Below, in pieces: positions 16,037-23,285 of a stretch of DNA of 64,000 bases (the stretch's first letter is position 1; each line of letters starts with the position of its first letter). Source of the DNA: Azophilus sp965200465 (lineage in GTDB: Bacteria > Pseudomonadota > Gammaproteobacteria > Pseudomonadales > Azotimanducaceae); contig OZ241358.1 in assembly GCA_965200465.1 (NCBI GenBank), positions 1,178,001 through 1,242,000 of the forward strand, read 5' to 3'. The position numbers were made by a program, and so were the translations under genes. The notes below the pieces were generated by a model. The model saw nothing but the letters and a program-made list of their open reading frames with translations, did not search any database and was not told where the DNA came from.

Positions 16037-16642
16037 ATGGTTGCGCGTTTTGCTTTCTCAGTGGCGCTGGGGCTGGGCGCCACCTTTGTGCTGTTCCTGG
16101 TCATGCAGGCCCTGATAAAGAGCGACAAGAACCCGTTTGAGGAGGGCATAACGGGCAGAATCGTCGATTTCGTTCGCGTTGAGGAGGAAATGGCGATCGA
16201 GACCAAGCAGCGCAAGCCCAAGCCGCCGCCGCCGCCGGACGAGCCGCCGCCGAGCAAGCCGAGGGCCACGCTCGACACCAGCGCCCAGTCGCAGGGCATT
16301 GACATGAGCCAGGTCAACGTCGAGGTGGAGCTTTCCATCGACCACGGCGCCGGCTTCAGTTCGGACGGCGAATACTTGCCCATCGTCAAGGTGGCGCCCG
16401 TGTATCCCCGTCGGGCGCAAACCCGGGGCATTGAAGGCTATGTGCTGCTTGAGTTCGTGGTTACCCGAACCGGCGCGGTGCGCGACCCGGTGGTGCTGGA
16501 GTCCAAGCCGCCGGGCATCTTTGACCGGGCCGCCCTCAATGCGGCCCTGAAGTTCAAGTACAAGCCGAAGGTGGTCAACGGCGAACCCATAGACGTGGCC
16601 GGCGTGCGCAACCGGATCACTTTCGAGTTGCAGGACGGTTGA
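16037..16642 (+). CDS. tonB: TonB2-type energy transducer
   Basis: A 201-residue TonB protein with a short N-terminal helix (about residues 8-27), a Pro/Lys-rich spacer (QRKPKPPPPPDEPPPSKPR, about 54-74) and a C-terminal TonB domain (about 115-201) with VAPVYPRRAQTRGIEGYVLL, the usual Y-P and G-x-V-x-x-x-F-x-V features. It spans the periplasm and contacts the TonB box of outer-membrane receptors. Two such receptors are in this window (23286-25673 and 59984-62908). The short spacer resembles TonB2 more than TonB1. Confidence 0.94.
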   Translation: MVARFAFSVALGLGATFVLFLVMQALIKSDKNPFEEGITGRIVDFVRVEEEMAIETKQRKPKPPPPPDEPPPSKPRATLDTSAQSQGIDMSQVNVEVELSIDHGAGFSSDGEYLPIVKVAPVYPRRAQTRGIEGYVLLEFVVTRTGAVRDPVVLESKPPGIFDRAALNAALKFKYKPKVVNGEPIDVAGVRNRITFELQDG

Positions 16643-16659
16643 GGTTTGGGAGCATACTT

Positions 16660-17994
16660 ATGGCGAGCATGAAGCGAAGGCGGCGGGTGGCTTTTGCCTT
16701 GGTCGCGGCTTGGCTGCTGGGGCTGCCGTTGACGTTTGGCGCGGCGCCGATGGCGTGGAGCGAAGCGGCCCAGGAGGAGCAGCCGCGGCACAAGACGCGG
16801 CGGGTGCCCTCCATGAGCGAGGCGACCTTCAAGAAACTGGCGGAGGCCCAGGAGTTCATCGACGCCAAGGACCTCAACGGCGCCCAAGCCGTGCTGGAGG
16901 GCATGCTGGACCGCAGCCGCAGATACAACGGCAACGAAATCGGCCAGATCCACAACATGCTGGGTTTCGTCCACTTCTCCAAGGAGGACTACCCCAAGGC
17001 CATTCACCACTACCAAACCGTGCTCGCCCAAGGGGAGGACATTCCCGAAGGGCTGGAGACCACCACCCTCTACACCCTGGCCCAACTCAGCTTCGTGGAT
17101 GAGCGCTATCAGGACGCCCTGCGCTACATGGAGACCTGGATATCCAAGGCCCAGAACCCGGGGCCGGAGCCGCGCATCTTCATGGGCCAGGTCTATTACC
17201 AAATGGAGGACTACGGCAACGCCGTCCGGCAGATCGAAACCGGCATCGCCGTGGCGCGGGAGCGGGGCACCGAGGTCAAGGAGAACTGGTGGGCGCTGCT
17301 GAACTACCTTTACTTCGAGCAGGAAAACTGGCCAAGGGTCTTGGAGACCTTGGAAATTCTGGTGCGGGATTTTCCCAAGCGCGAGTATTGGCTGCGGTTG
17401 GCCGGCATCCAGGGCCAGGAAGGCATGGAGAAACAGCAGATCTACACCATGATGGCGGCCTACGAAGGCGGCTTCCTGACCAAGGAGTCGGACCTGACCA
17501 CCTACGCGGGGCTGCTGATGCAGGATGAAGTGCCCATTCGCGCAGTGCGCGTTTTGAAGCAGGGGTTCGACGACGAGCTCATCGAACGCACGGACCGGAA
17601 TTTGCGCGCCTTTGGGCAGGCGTACCAGCTTTCCCAAGAGGTGGACGAAGCCATACCGCTCTTTGAGGAGGCCGCCGAGCTCGCCGAGGACGGGAAAATC
17701 TACGAGAGCTTGGCGCAGCTCTACCTTGAGGACGAGAAGTTCGGCGAGTGCGTGGGCGCCGCCGCCCACGCCTTGGAGAAGGGCGGGCTGCGCAAGGTGC
17801 AGAGCGTCCACATCGTGCGCGGCATGTGCGAGTTCAATCGTGACCGCCTAGCCCCGGCGCGGCGCTCCTTTGCATCCTGCCGCAGCGAAGCGCGGCGAGT
17901 GCGGGACGAGTCCAACCAGCGCGTTTGCCAGCAGTGGATCACCTACATCGACCGCGAGTCCGAACGCCGCAGGCACATCGAAGCCGCCATCTGA
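16660..17994 (+). CDS. TPR-repeat exported protein at the end of the TonB operon
   Basis: The start at ATG 16660 is chosen because GGGAG lies seven bases upstream, giving 444 residues; the open frame begins earlier at a TTG. An N-terminal signal or anchor segment (RVAFALVAAWLLGLPLTFGA) is followed by tetratricopeptide-like helical pairs over about residues 60-370, for example NMLGFVHFSKEDYPKAIHHY. The last gene of DUF3450/TtpC/ExbBD/TonB operons is usually such a TPR protein, thought to act as a periplasmic scaffold. It follows tonB with about 17 bases between them. Confidence 0.88.
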   Translation: MASMKRRRRVAFALVAAWLLGLPLTFGAAPMAWSEAAQEEQPRHKTRRVPSMSEATFKKLAEAQEFIDAKDLNGAQAVLEGMLDRSRRYNGNEIGQIHNMLGFVHFSKEDYPKAIHHYQTVLAQGEDIPEGLETTTLYTLAQLSFVDERYQDALRYMETWISKAQNPGPEPRIFMGQVYYQMEDYGNAVRQIETGIAVARERGTEVKENWWALLNYLYFEQENWPRVLETLEILVRDFPKREYWLRLAGIQGQEGMEKQQIYTMMAAYEGGFLTKESDLTTYAGLLMQDEVPIRAVRVLKQGFDDELIERTDRNLRAFGQAYQLSQEVDEAIPLFEEAAELAEDGKIYESLAQLYLEDEKFGECVGAAAHALEKGGLRKVQSVHIVRGMCEFNRDRLAPARRSFASCRSEARRVRDESNQRVCQQWITYIDRESERRRHIEAAI

Positions 17995-18054
17995 TTGCGC
18001 TTAAGGAAGCCGCCCTTAGGGGCTCGGCCCCCTAGCCGGGGCCGCCCGCCAACC

Positions 18055-18684
18055 ATGTTCACCGGAATAGTGCAGGGCCTTTGCGAGGTCGCCGCCGTCG
18101 CCGATGAGCCGGCTCTCCGGCGCTTGCAGGTTGACCTAGGCGGCTTGGCCGAGGGGCTGCAAACGGGCGCCTCCGTGGCGGTCAACGGCGTTTGCCTCAC
18201 CGCCGCCCGGCTGGACGGCGCCGCGGCCGGCTTCGACGTGGTTCGTGAAACCCTGCACTGCACCAATCTTGGCGCCCTGGCGGTTGGCGGCCGCGTCAAC
18301 GTCGAGCGCTCCTGCCGCGTTGGCGACGAAATCGGCGGCCATCCGCTGGCTGGGCACGTGCAGGGCGCAGCGCAGGTGGAGGCGGTGGAGGACGGCCCCA
18401 ATGAACGCAATCTGTGGCTGGGCGCAGCGCCGGATTGGATGCGCTTTTTGCACCACAAGGGGTTCGTCGCCTTGGACGGCGCCAGCCTCACCATCGCCGC
18501 CCTGGCGCCGGCGGAGCATCGTTTTAAGGTTTGCCTGATCCCGGAAACCCTTGCCCGCACCACGCTAGGCGAAGCGGCGGTGGGCGACCGGCTCAATTTG
18601 GAGATCGACCAGCAAACTCGGGCGGTTGTGGAAACCGTGGAGCGGATGCTGCGGGCGCAGGGCCGCTCCCTTTCCGCGGCCTAG
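18055..18684 (+). CDS. ribE: Riboflavin synthase, alpha subunit
   Basis: A 209-residue enzyme with the two-fold internal repeat of riboflavin synthase, which converts two 6,7-dimethyl-8-ribityllumazine molecules to riboflavin. It begins with the family signature MFTGIVQG. Repeat one contains SVAVNGVCLTAARL and HPLAGHVQG; repeat two contains FVALDGASLTIAAL and the C-terminal helix. It stands alone without other rib genes, 60 bases after the TonB operon. A G/C hairpin (TAGGGG at 18017-18022 with CCCCTA at 18029-18034) lies 20 bases upstream and could be a weak terminator. I see no FMN-riboswitch-like structure. Confidence 0.93.
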   Translation: MFTGIVQGLCEVAAVADEPALRRLQVDLGGLAEGLQTGASVAVNGVCLTAARLDGAAAGFDVVRETLHCTNLGALAVGGRVNVERSCRVGDEIGGHPLAGHVQGAAQVEAVEDGPNERNLWLGAAPDWMRFLHHKGFVALDGASLTIAALAPAEHRFKVCLIPETLARTTLGEAAVGDRLNLEIDQQTRAVVETVERMLRAQGRSLSAA

Positions 18685-18744
18685 CTTCTTGCGCGCGCCG
18701 CCCACTGCCGCGGATGGCGCCCAGCGCGGCTTATAATGCGCACC

Positions 18745-19623
18745 ATGGCCGCTGCTGCTGGCTCCTTTCATGATCGGCTAAGGCGGGCTTGGGCGGACAG
18801 CGGGTCGCTCCTCTGCGTGGGGCTGGACCCGTTGCGCAGCCGCCTGCCGCCGCCCTTCAATCGCTCCTCCTTGGGCTTGCGGGACTTCTGCTGCGCCATC
18901 GTCGACGCCACCGCCGACTTGGTCTGCGCCTTCAAGCCGCAAGCCGCCCACTTCGCCGCCGAAGGCGCGGAGGATCAGCTCGCCGAGGTCATAGCCCACA
19001 TTCACGAGGGTTGGCCGGACAAACCCGTCATTTTGGACGCCAAGCGCGGCGACATCGGCAGCACGGCGGCCCTCTACGCCAAGGAGGCGTTCGAGCGCTA
19101 CGGCGCGGACGCAGTGACGGTGAACCCCTATTTGGGGGAGGAGAGCATCCGTCCGTTTCTGCAGCATCCAGGCCGGGGCGTGGCCGTGCTCTGCCGCACG
19201 AGCAACCCCGGCAGCGGTTGGCTGCAGGAGGCGCCCGCCGAGGATCCAGCCTATCTGCGCATCGCCAAGGCGGCCTTGGGCTGGAACCGGGACGGCAACC
19301 TCATGTTGGTGGCGGGGGCCACCCATCCGCAGGAGCTCAGGCGCATCCGAGCCGCCGTGGGCGCCATGCCGCTGCTGACGCCGGGAGTCGGCGCCCAGGG
19401 CGGCGATCTTGAGCAGGCCTTGCGGGCTGGGTTGGACGCCGAGGGGCGGGGGATGCTCATCAACGCCTCGCGCTCGGTCCTCCACCCGGCAACGACGGCG
19501 GGCGAAGCCGGCGGCGGGCGGCGGTTTGCCGAACTCTCCCGCGCCGCCGCGCAGCGGCTTAGGGATGCCATCAACGAGCTAGCGGAGCAGGGCAAAGGCG
19601 TCCATTTCATCCAGGGCGCTTAG
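18745..19623 (+). CDS. pyrF: Orotidine 5'-phosphate decarboxylase (type 2)
   Basis: The enzyme decarboxylates OMP to UMP in pyrimidine synthesis. From ATG 18745 (an in-frame ATG lies at 18736) it has 292 residues, the length of the type 2 family. The catalytic Asp-Lys-Asp set is in VILDAKRGDIGSTA (D98, K100, D103); the first strand LLCVGLDPL and the phosphate loop TPGVGAQGGD are also typical. The 3' end overlaps the convergent phosphotransferase-like gene by 45 bases. Confidence 0.93.
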   Translation: MAAAAGSFHDRLRRAWADSGSLLCVGLDPLRSRLPPPFNRSSLGLRDFCCAIVDATADLVCAFKPQAAHFAAEGAEDQLAEVIAHIHEGWPDKPVILDAKRGDIGSTAALYAKEAFERYGADAVTVNPYLGEESIRPFLQHPGRGVAVLCRTSNPGSGWLQEAPAEDPAYLRIAKAALGWNRDGNLMLVAGATHPQELRRIRAAVGAMPLLTPGVGAQGGDLEQALRAGLDAEGRGMLINASRSVLHPATTAGEAGGGRRFAELSRAAAQRLRDAINELAEQGKGVHFIQGA

Positions 19624-20607
19624 GCTGTTGCCCAGCAGGGTGCGGGCTAGGGCTTGGCCGCGCTCGTTGCCCATGTCCAGGGTGCCGGCGATGATGACGG
19701 CGTAGCAGAGCAGGTAAAGGGCGGCGATGCGAAACCGCTCCCGGCAAAGGTCAAGGCGGTAATCGACGCCTCGTTGCGCCAACGCGGCCTGGTAGCGAGC
19801 CGGCCAGTCCTCCTGAGCGTACACCTGCGGGGCAAGGCTTTGGGTGACGAAATAGGCCAGGTCCTGCTCCGGGGCGGAGGCGCAGACCGATTGCCAATCC
19901 ACCAGCACCACTTCGTTCTCGCCAAAGAAGATGTTGTCCAGCCGCACGTCCGCATGGGACAGGCACACCGGGCCGCGGCACATCTCCTCGAGCAGCCCGG
20001 CCACCCTGCCCGGCATTCTGTCTCCCGCCAAGCGGGCCCTGGGCGGAATCAGCTCGCCGAAATGCTTCGTCACCACCGGCCACCCGGCTTGGAAGCCGGC
20101 GATCATGCCGTCCCTTTGCATGGGGTTGTTGTGCAGCAGCATTCCCGCCGGCGGCGCATCCCAAAGGCTGCTGTGCAGGTCGGCGACGGCGTTGATGACC
20201 GCCAACGCCTCATCGCGGGAGCATCCCGCCACCTGATCGCCAATGCGGTGGTTGCGCAGGTCTTCAATGAGCAGCACGAAGTCCTGGGTGGCGGCGTCAA
20301 ATTCGGCATGGTGGCAAAAGGGAGTGCGCAGGCTGATGGTCTTGGCGGTCTGTTGATAAAAGCGGACTTCGCGCCCGTACATGTCGTAGGTGTGGGCGAC
20401 CGCCCGGTTCTCCGTCGCAGGGGAGGGGAACTTGGCGATGATGGAGGGCGGCCCTTCGGCGGCGGTGAGATGCAGGCGGGTGACCAAGCCGACGACGCCC
20501 GCCCCCTCGCTGAAATGGCTGACCTTGAAGCTGGCCACCGGGTAGCCCAGCACGGCGGAGAGCCAAGCGGCGTCGAGCTGTTCGGGGGCGCTGGGGAACG
20601 AAGCCAT
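19579..20607 (-). CDS. Aminoglycoside phosphotransferase/ecdysteroid kinase-like protein
   Basis: Starting at ATG 20607 (MASFPSAP), the protein has 342 residues. The kinase fold is shown by the ATP lysine (SIIAKFPSP, K59), the catalytic loop CLSHADVRLDNIFF (H218, D220, N225) and the magnesium aspartate VVLVDWQS (D237). This matches the APH/choline-kinase superfamily, in particular the EcKL-like group found in bacteria that metabolise steroid-like or acyl-CoA substrates. The real substrate is unknown. The open frame extends far upstream of 20607, but without family similarity. Confidence 0.8.
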   Translation of the reverse strand: MASFPSAPEQLDAAWLSAVLGYPVASFKVSHFSEGAGVVGLVTRLHLTAAEGPPSIIAKFPSPATENRAVAHTYDMYGREVRFYQQTAKTISLRTPFCHHAEFDAATQDFVLLIEDLRNHRIGDQVAGCSRDEALAVINAVADLHSSLWDAPPAGMLLHNNPMQRDGMIAGFQAGWPVVTKHFGELIPPRARLAGDRMPGRVAGLLEEMCRGPVCLSHADVRLDNIFFGENEVVLVDWQSVCASAPEQDLAYFVTQSLAPQVYAQEDWPARYQAALAQRGVDYRLDLCRERFRIAALYLLCYAVIIAGTLDMGNERGQALARTLLGNSLSALDEMDAFALLR

Positions 20608-20796
20608 GCTTAGGGCCTGCTGCTTGCCGCAAGAGGCTAGACTATGGCCGATGCCGGCCGCCAAGTCCATGCCGTTGGGCATCGCCCGGCGACGTTCCTG
20701 GGCGCTTGCCGCCGCGGCCGCCTTGGCGCGGCCTTGCGGCCCTAGGCCGGGCACGGGACAACAGGCGCAACGGCGCAAAGCAACAAGGAGGGCGAC

Positions 20797-21249
20797 ATGA
20801 TTGTCGGCATTCATCATGTGGCGGTTGGCGTTCCCGACTTTGAGCGGGGTCTGGCGTTCTACCGCGATCTGCTTGGTTTTGAGGTGGTGCAGGAGGGCGC
20901 GTGGGAGCGGAATTTTCCCTTGGCGGACCAAGCCGTTGGCCTGGAGCAAACGGCGGCCCGCATGGCCATGCTCAGGGCGCCCAACGCCTTCATCGAGCTA
21001 TGGGAGTACACCAACCCCAAACCGGCGGATCATCGGCAGCGCCCCTGCGACTACGGCTATCCGCACTTTTGCCTGCAGGTGGACGGCATTCAGGAGGAAT
21101 ATGATCGCCTCTGCGCCGCCGGCATGCGCTTCGCCGGCCCGCCGGTCGATTTTGGCGAAACTTCGGCGATCTACGGCAAGGACCCTTTCGGCAACGTCAT
21201 TGAACTCTACGAGATCCGCAACCAGGGCGTCGCCCAGCTTGCCCGCTGA
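20797..21249 (+). CDS. VOC (glyoxalase/dioxygenase fold) family protein
   Basis: A 150-residue single-domain VOC protein with two beta-alpha-beta-beta-beta modules. IHHVAVGVPDFERGLAFYRD at the start gives the first metal histidine; later PHFCLQVDGIQEEYDRL gives the second-module histidine and FGNVIELYEI the terminal glutamate. This arrangement suits glyoxalase I-like, methylmalonyl-CoA epimerase-like or small ring-cleaving enzymes; sequence alone does not choose between them. The start ATG follows AAGGAGGGCGAC. The gene lies alone between a divergent kinase-fold gene and a convergent DUF3300 gene. Confidence 0.85.
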   Translation: MIVGIHHVAVGVPDFERGLAFYRDLLGFEVVQEGAWERNFPLADQAVGLEQTAARMAMLRAPNAFIELWEYTNPKPADHRQRPCDYGYPHFCLQVDGIQEEYDRLCAAGMRFAGPPVDFGETSAIYGKDPFGNVIELYEIRNQGVAQLAR

Positions 21250-21302
21250 GCGCGGCCTTGCCCAACCGCCCAAAGGCCGAGTACGCCGCTTGGCCGCCGT
21301 TG

Positions 21303-22937
21303 CTATTGGTGGTCGATGTCCTTGCGTGTCCGCTTGGCTTGAACTGGGGGCGGCGGCCTTTGCATCTGCTTGCGAAGCGCTTCCGGTGCAAACGCACCGG
21401 TTGGCGGCCTGGCTTGCCGGGCTGGGTTCGGCCTGGGCGCTGGCTGCACGGGCCGCGGCGGGCGGGGAATGGCGTTGATGACGCCGGGCGTCCAGCCCCC
21501 GCTTGGAGCCGCCGCCGGTGCCGAGGGGCGGTTCGGGGCGCTTGGCCGCTGCTGCACCTGGGCCGGATGGGCGACAGGTCGCCTGGCCGTCTGGGGCGCT
21601 TGCCGGGGAGGACGCTCCGCCGGCGTTGGCCGCACGAAGCGGGCCGCTGGGGTTCCAGCCCAGCGCTGCGCTCGTCCAGCATTGGCCGCGCCTTGCCCCG
21701 ATGGACGCGGGCGCCGCGTCGTCTCCCTTGGCAGGGTTCCCGTCTGAATTGGCGCATGGACTCTGGGCGCCGGCCGGTCTGCGCGGTCTTGGTTGCGGTC
21801 AACGCGCCATCGGTCGGCCCGCCGCCCGTCGCGCTCTGAACTGTTGGCCCGCTCCGCATGGCGGGTGAAGGCGTGGCCAAGCTCCCCCTGCCGGGCGATC
21901 CAGCTGCCCCGCCGATGCGGATGCTTTGGCCTAGCCCCTTGCCGGTGGCCGCGTGGCCGCCAACGGGTGCCGTCATGGTGGCGCTCATGACGCCGGCGCC
22001 AGCGGTCGCGCCGCTGCTCCCGCTCATGCAGGCTCAGGTGCAGGTGCGGGCGACGGTAGTAGAAGGGGTCGTAGTAACGGTAGCCGAAGTAGGGATGGTC
22101 GTGGAAGCCGTAGTGGTGCCAGTGCAGCCGCCCGGTGCTCCAGCCGACGCTGAAGGCCGAGGTGACGCCCCAAAACAGATCGTCATGGAAGCGGTGGCGC
22201 CGATCGTATGGGTAGTAGTACACCGGATAGGCGCGCGGATAGTAGTGGTACACCCGACGGGGTTGATGGCGCACGACCACTTCGGCGGGTTCGTAGTAGG
22301 GCACATGGATGCGGGTGGGGTTGGTGGAGCGGATGCGGACGGCGTCGTCCTCCACCGCCACTGCCTGCTTGTCGTCGCTCTTCAGGTTGCCGGCCAACCG
22401 CGCCCTGTTGCGGAAGGCGCTGATCGCGGCGATGACGTCCTCCTCCTGAGCCAGCACCGCCTCGCCAAGCCGCCAAGTCCAGTCCAAATCCTCATTCAGC
22501 AGCTTCAGGGCCTCCGGATAGTTCAGCAGGGCGATGACGGCTTCGTTCCAGTCTTCATCGGGCTTGGCCGTCCGGCGCTTCCGCCGCTCCTTGAGGAACC
22601 GCGCCGCCTGCACCACCTGCAGCGGGTAGGTGGAGGCCGGCAGCACCACCGCAAGCAGGTCATCGGGGTAGAGCGCCACCGGCCCCACCAAGGCTTCAAG
22701 CTCCTCGGCATCGAGCAGCGCGGCCGCCGGCGCGGCCTGCGGTTCGGCGCCGGCGGCCGGCGCCTGGGCGGCGAACGCCAGCCAGAACGCCGTCAGCAGC
22801 GCCGCCGGCCGCAATACGGCCGTCAGCCGGTGGAGGCGCCGTCCTCTGGGCGCTGGATTGGGTTTGGCGCGCCAACCGCAGATGCGCCCGCTTCGTCGCC
22901 CCTTGGCAGCGCCGCCTTGGTGGAGTGCCTGCATCAT
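21303..22937 (-). CDS. DUF3300 domain exported protein with basic, Arg/Pro-rich tail
   Basis: From the tandem ATG at 22937/22934 the protein has about 544 residues. A secretion signal (LRPAALLTAFWLAFAAQAPA) precedes a DUF3300 domain of about 200 residues, recognised by VALYPDDLLAVVLPASTYPL and ALLNYPEALKLLNEDLDWTW. A Tyr/His-rich region follows (HHYGFHDHPYFGYRYYDPFY), then about 200 residues rich in Arg, Pro and Gln that look disordered. DUF3300 proteins are exported and of unknown function. The tail is strongly basic and could bind nucleic acid or cell-wall polymers, which is inference. Confidence 0.85.
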   Translation of the reverse strand: MMQALHQGGAAKGRRSGRICGWRAKPNPAPRGRRLHRLTAVLRPAALLTAFWLAFAAQAPAAGAEPQAAPAAALLDAEELEALVGPVALYPDDLLAVVLPASTYPLQVVQAARFLKERRKRRTAKPDEDWNEAVIALLNYPEALKLLNEDLDWTWRLGEAVLAQEEDVIAAISAFRNRARLAGNLKSDDKQAVAVEDDAVRIRSTNPTRIHVPYYEPAEVVVRHQPRRVYHYYPRAYPVYYYPYDRRHRFHDDLFWGVTSAFSVGWSTGRLHWHHYGFHDHPYFGYRYYDPFYYRRPHLHLSLHEREQRRDRWRRRHERHHDGTRWRPRGHRQGARPKHPHRRGSWIARQGELGHAFTRHAERANSSERDGRRADRWRVDRNQDRADRPAPRVHAPIQTGTLPRETTRRPRPSGQGAANAGRAQRWAGTPAARFVRPTPAERPPRQAPQTARRPVAHPAQVQQRPSAPNRPSAPAAAPSGGWTPGVINAIPRPPRPVQPAPRPNPARQARPPTGAFAPEALRKQMQRPPPPVQAKRTRKDIDHQ

Positions 22938-23111
22938 CCGGACCCCGTGTTGGTTCGCCGTCAACCATACACTAGAAGGCGCAGTCTGAACCGCCGCTGA
23001 ACCCGTTTTTGTCAAACCAAGATGAAAAGTTTCCCCTTTCCAGTTCCCAAGCGGGCTGTCGCCGGCTTGCCGCTCATCGAAGCCAACTCCGCCGATTTTT
23101 TCCACTAGGCG

Positions 23112-23140
23112 TTCCATCCGGCCCGCAATGGGCGTACTAT
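23112..23140 (+). promoter_or_regulatory. Possible promoter of the tRNA-Arg gene
   Basis: TACTAT at 23135-23140 is a good -10 box 11 bases before the mature tRNA. TTCCAT at 23112-23117, with 17 bp between, is a weak -35 box. Confidence 0.4.
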
Positions 23141-23151
23141 GCGCGTCATCC

Positions 23152-23228
23152 GCACCCGTGGCCAAATTGGATAAGGCACCAGTCTACGAAACTGGGGATT
23201 GCTGGTTCGAATCCAGCCGGGTGCGCCA
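23152..23228 (+). tRNA. tRNA-Arg(ACG)
   Basis: A complete 77-base cloverleaf. Acceptor GCACCCG (23152-23158) pairs with CGGGTGC (23218-23224), followed by the discriminator G and an encoded CCA. The D arm has GCC/GGC with TTGG in the loop. The anticodon stem CCAGT/ACTGG encloses the loop CTACGAA, with anticodon ACG reading CGU-type arginine codons after A34 deamination. The T arm is GCTGG-TTCGAAT-CCAGC. It closely resembles enterobacterial tRNA-Arg(ACG). No integrase or attachment-site duplicate was found next to it. Confidence 0.96.
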
Positions 23229-23285
23229 GCCGACGGATGGCGTTGCCATCATTTCTCTAGTCAGAGGCAATCAGGAGAGGCGAAC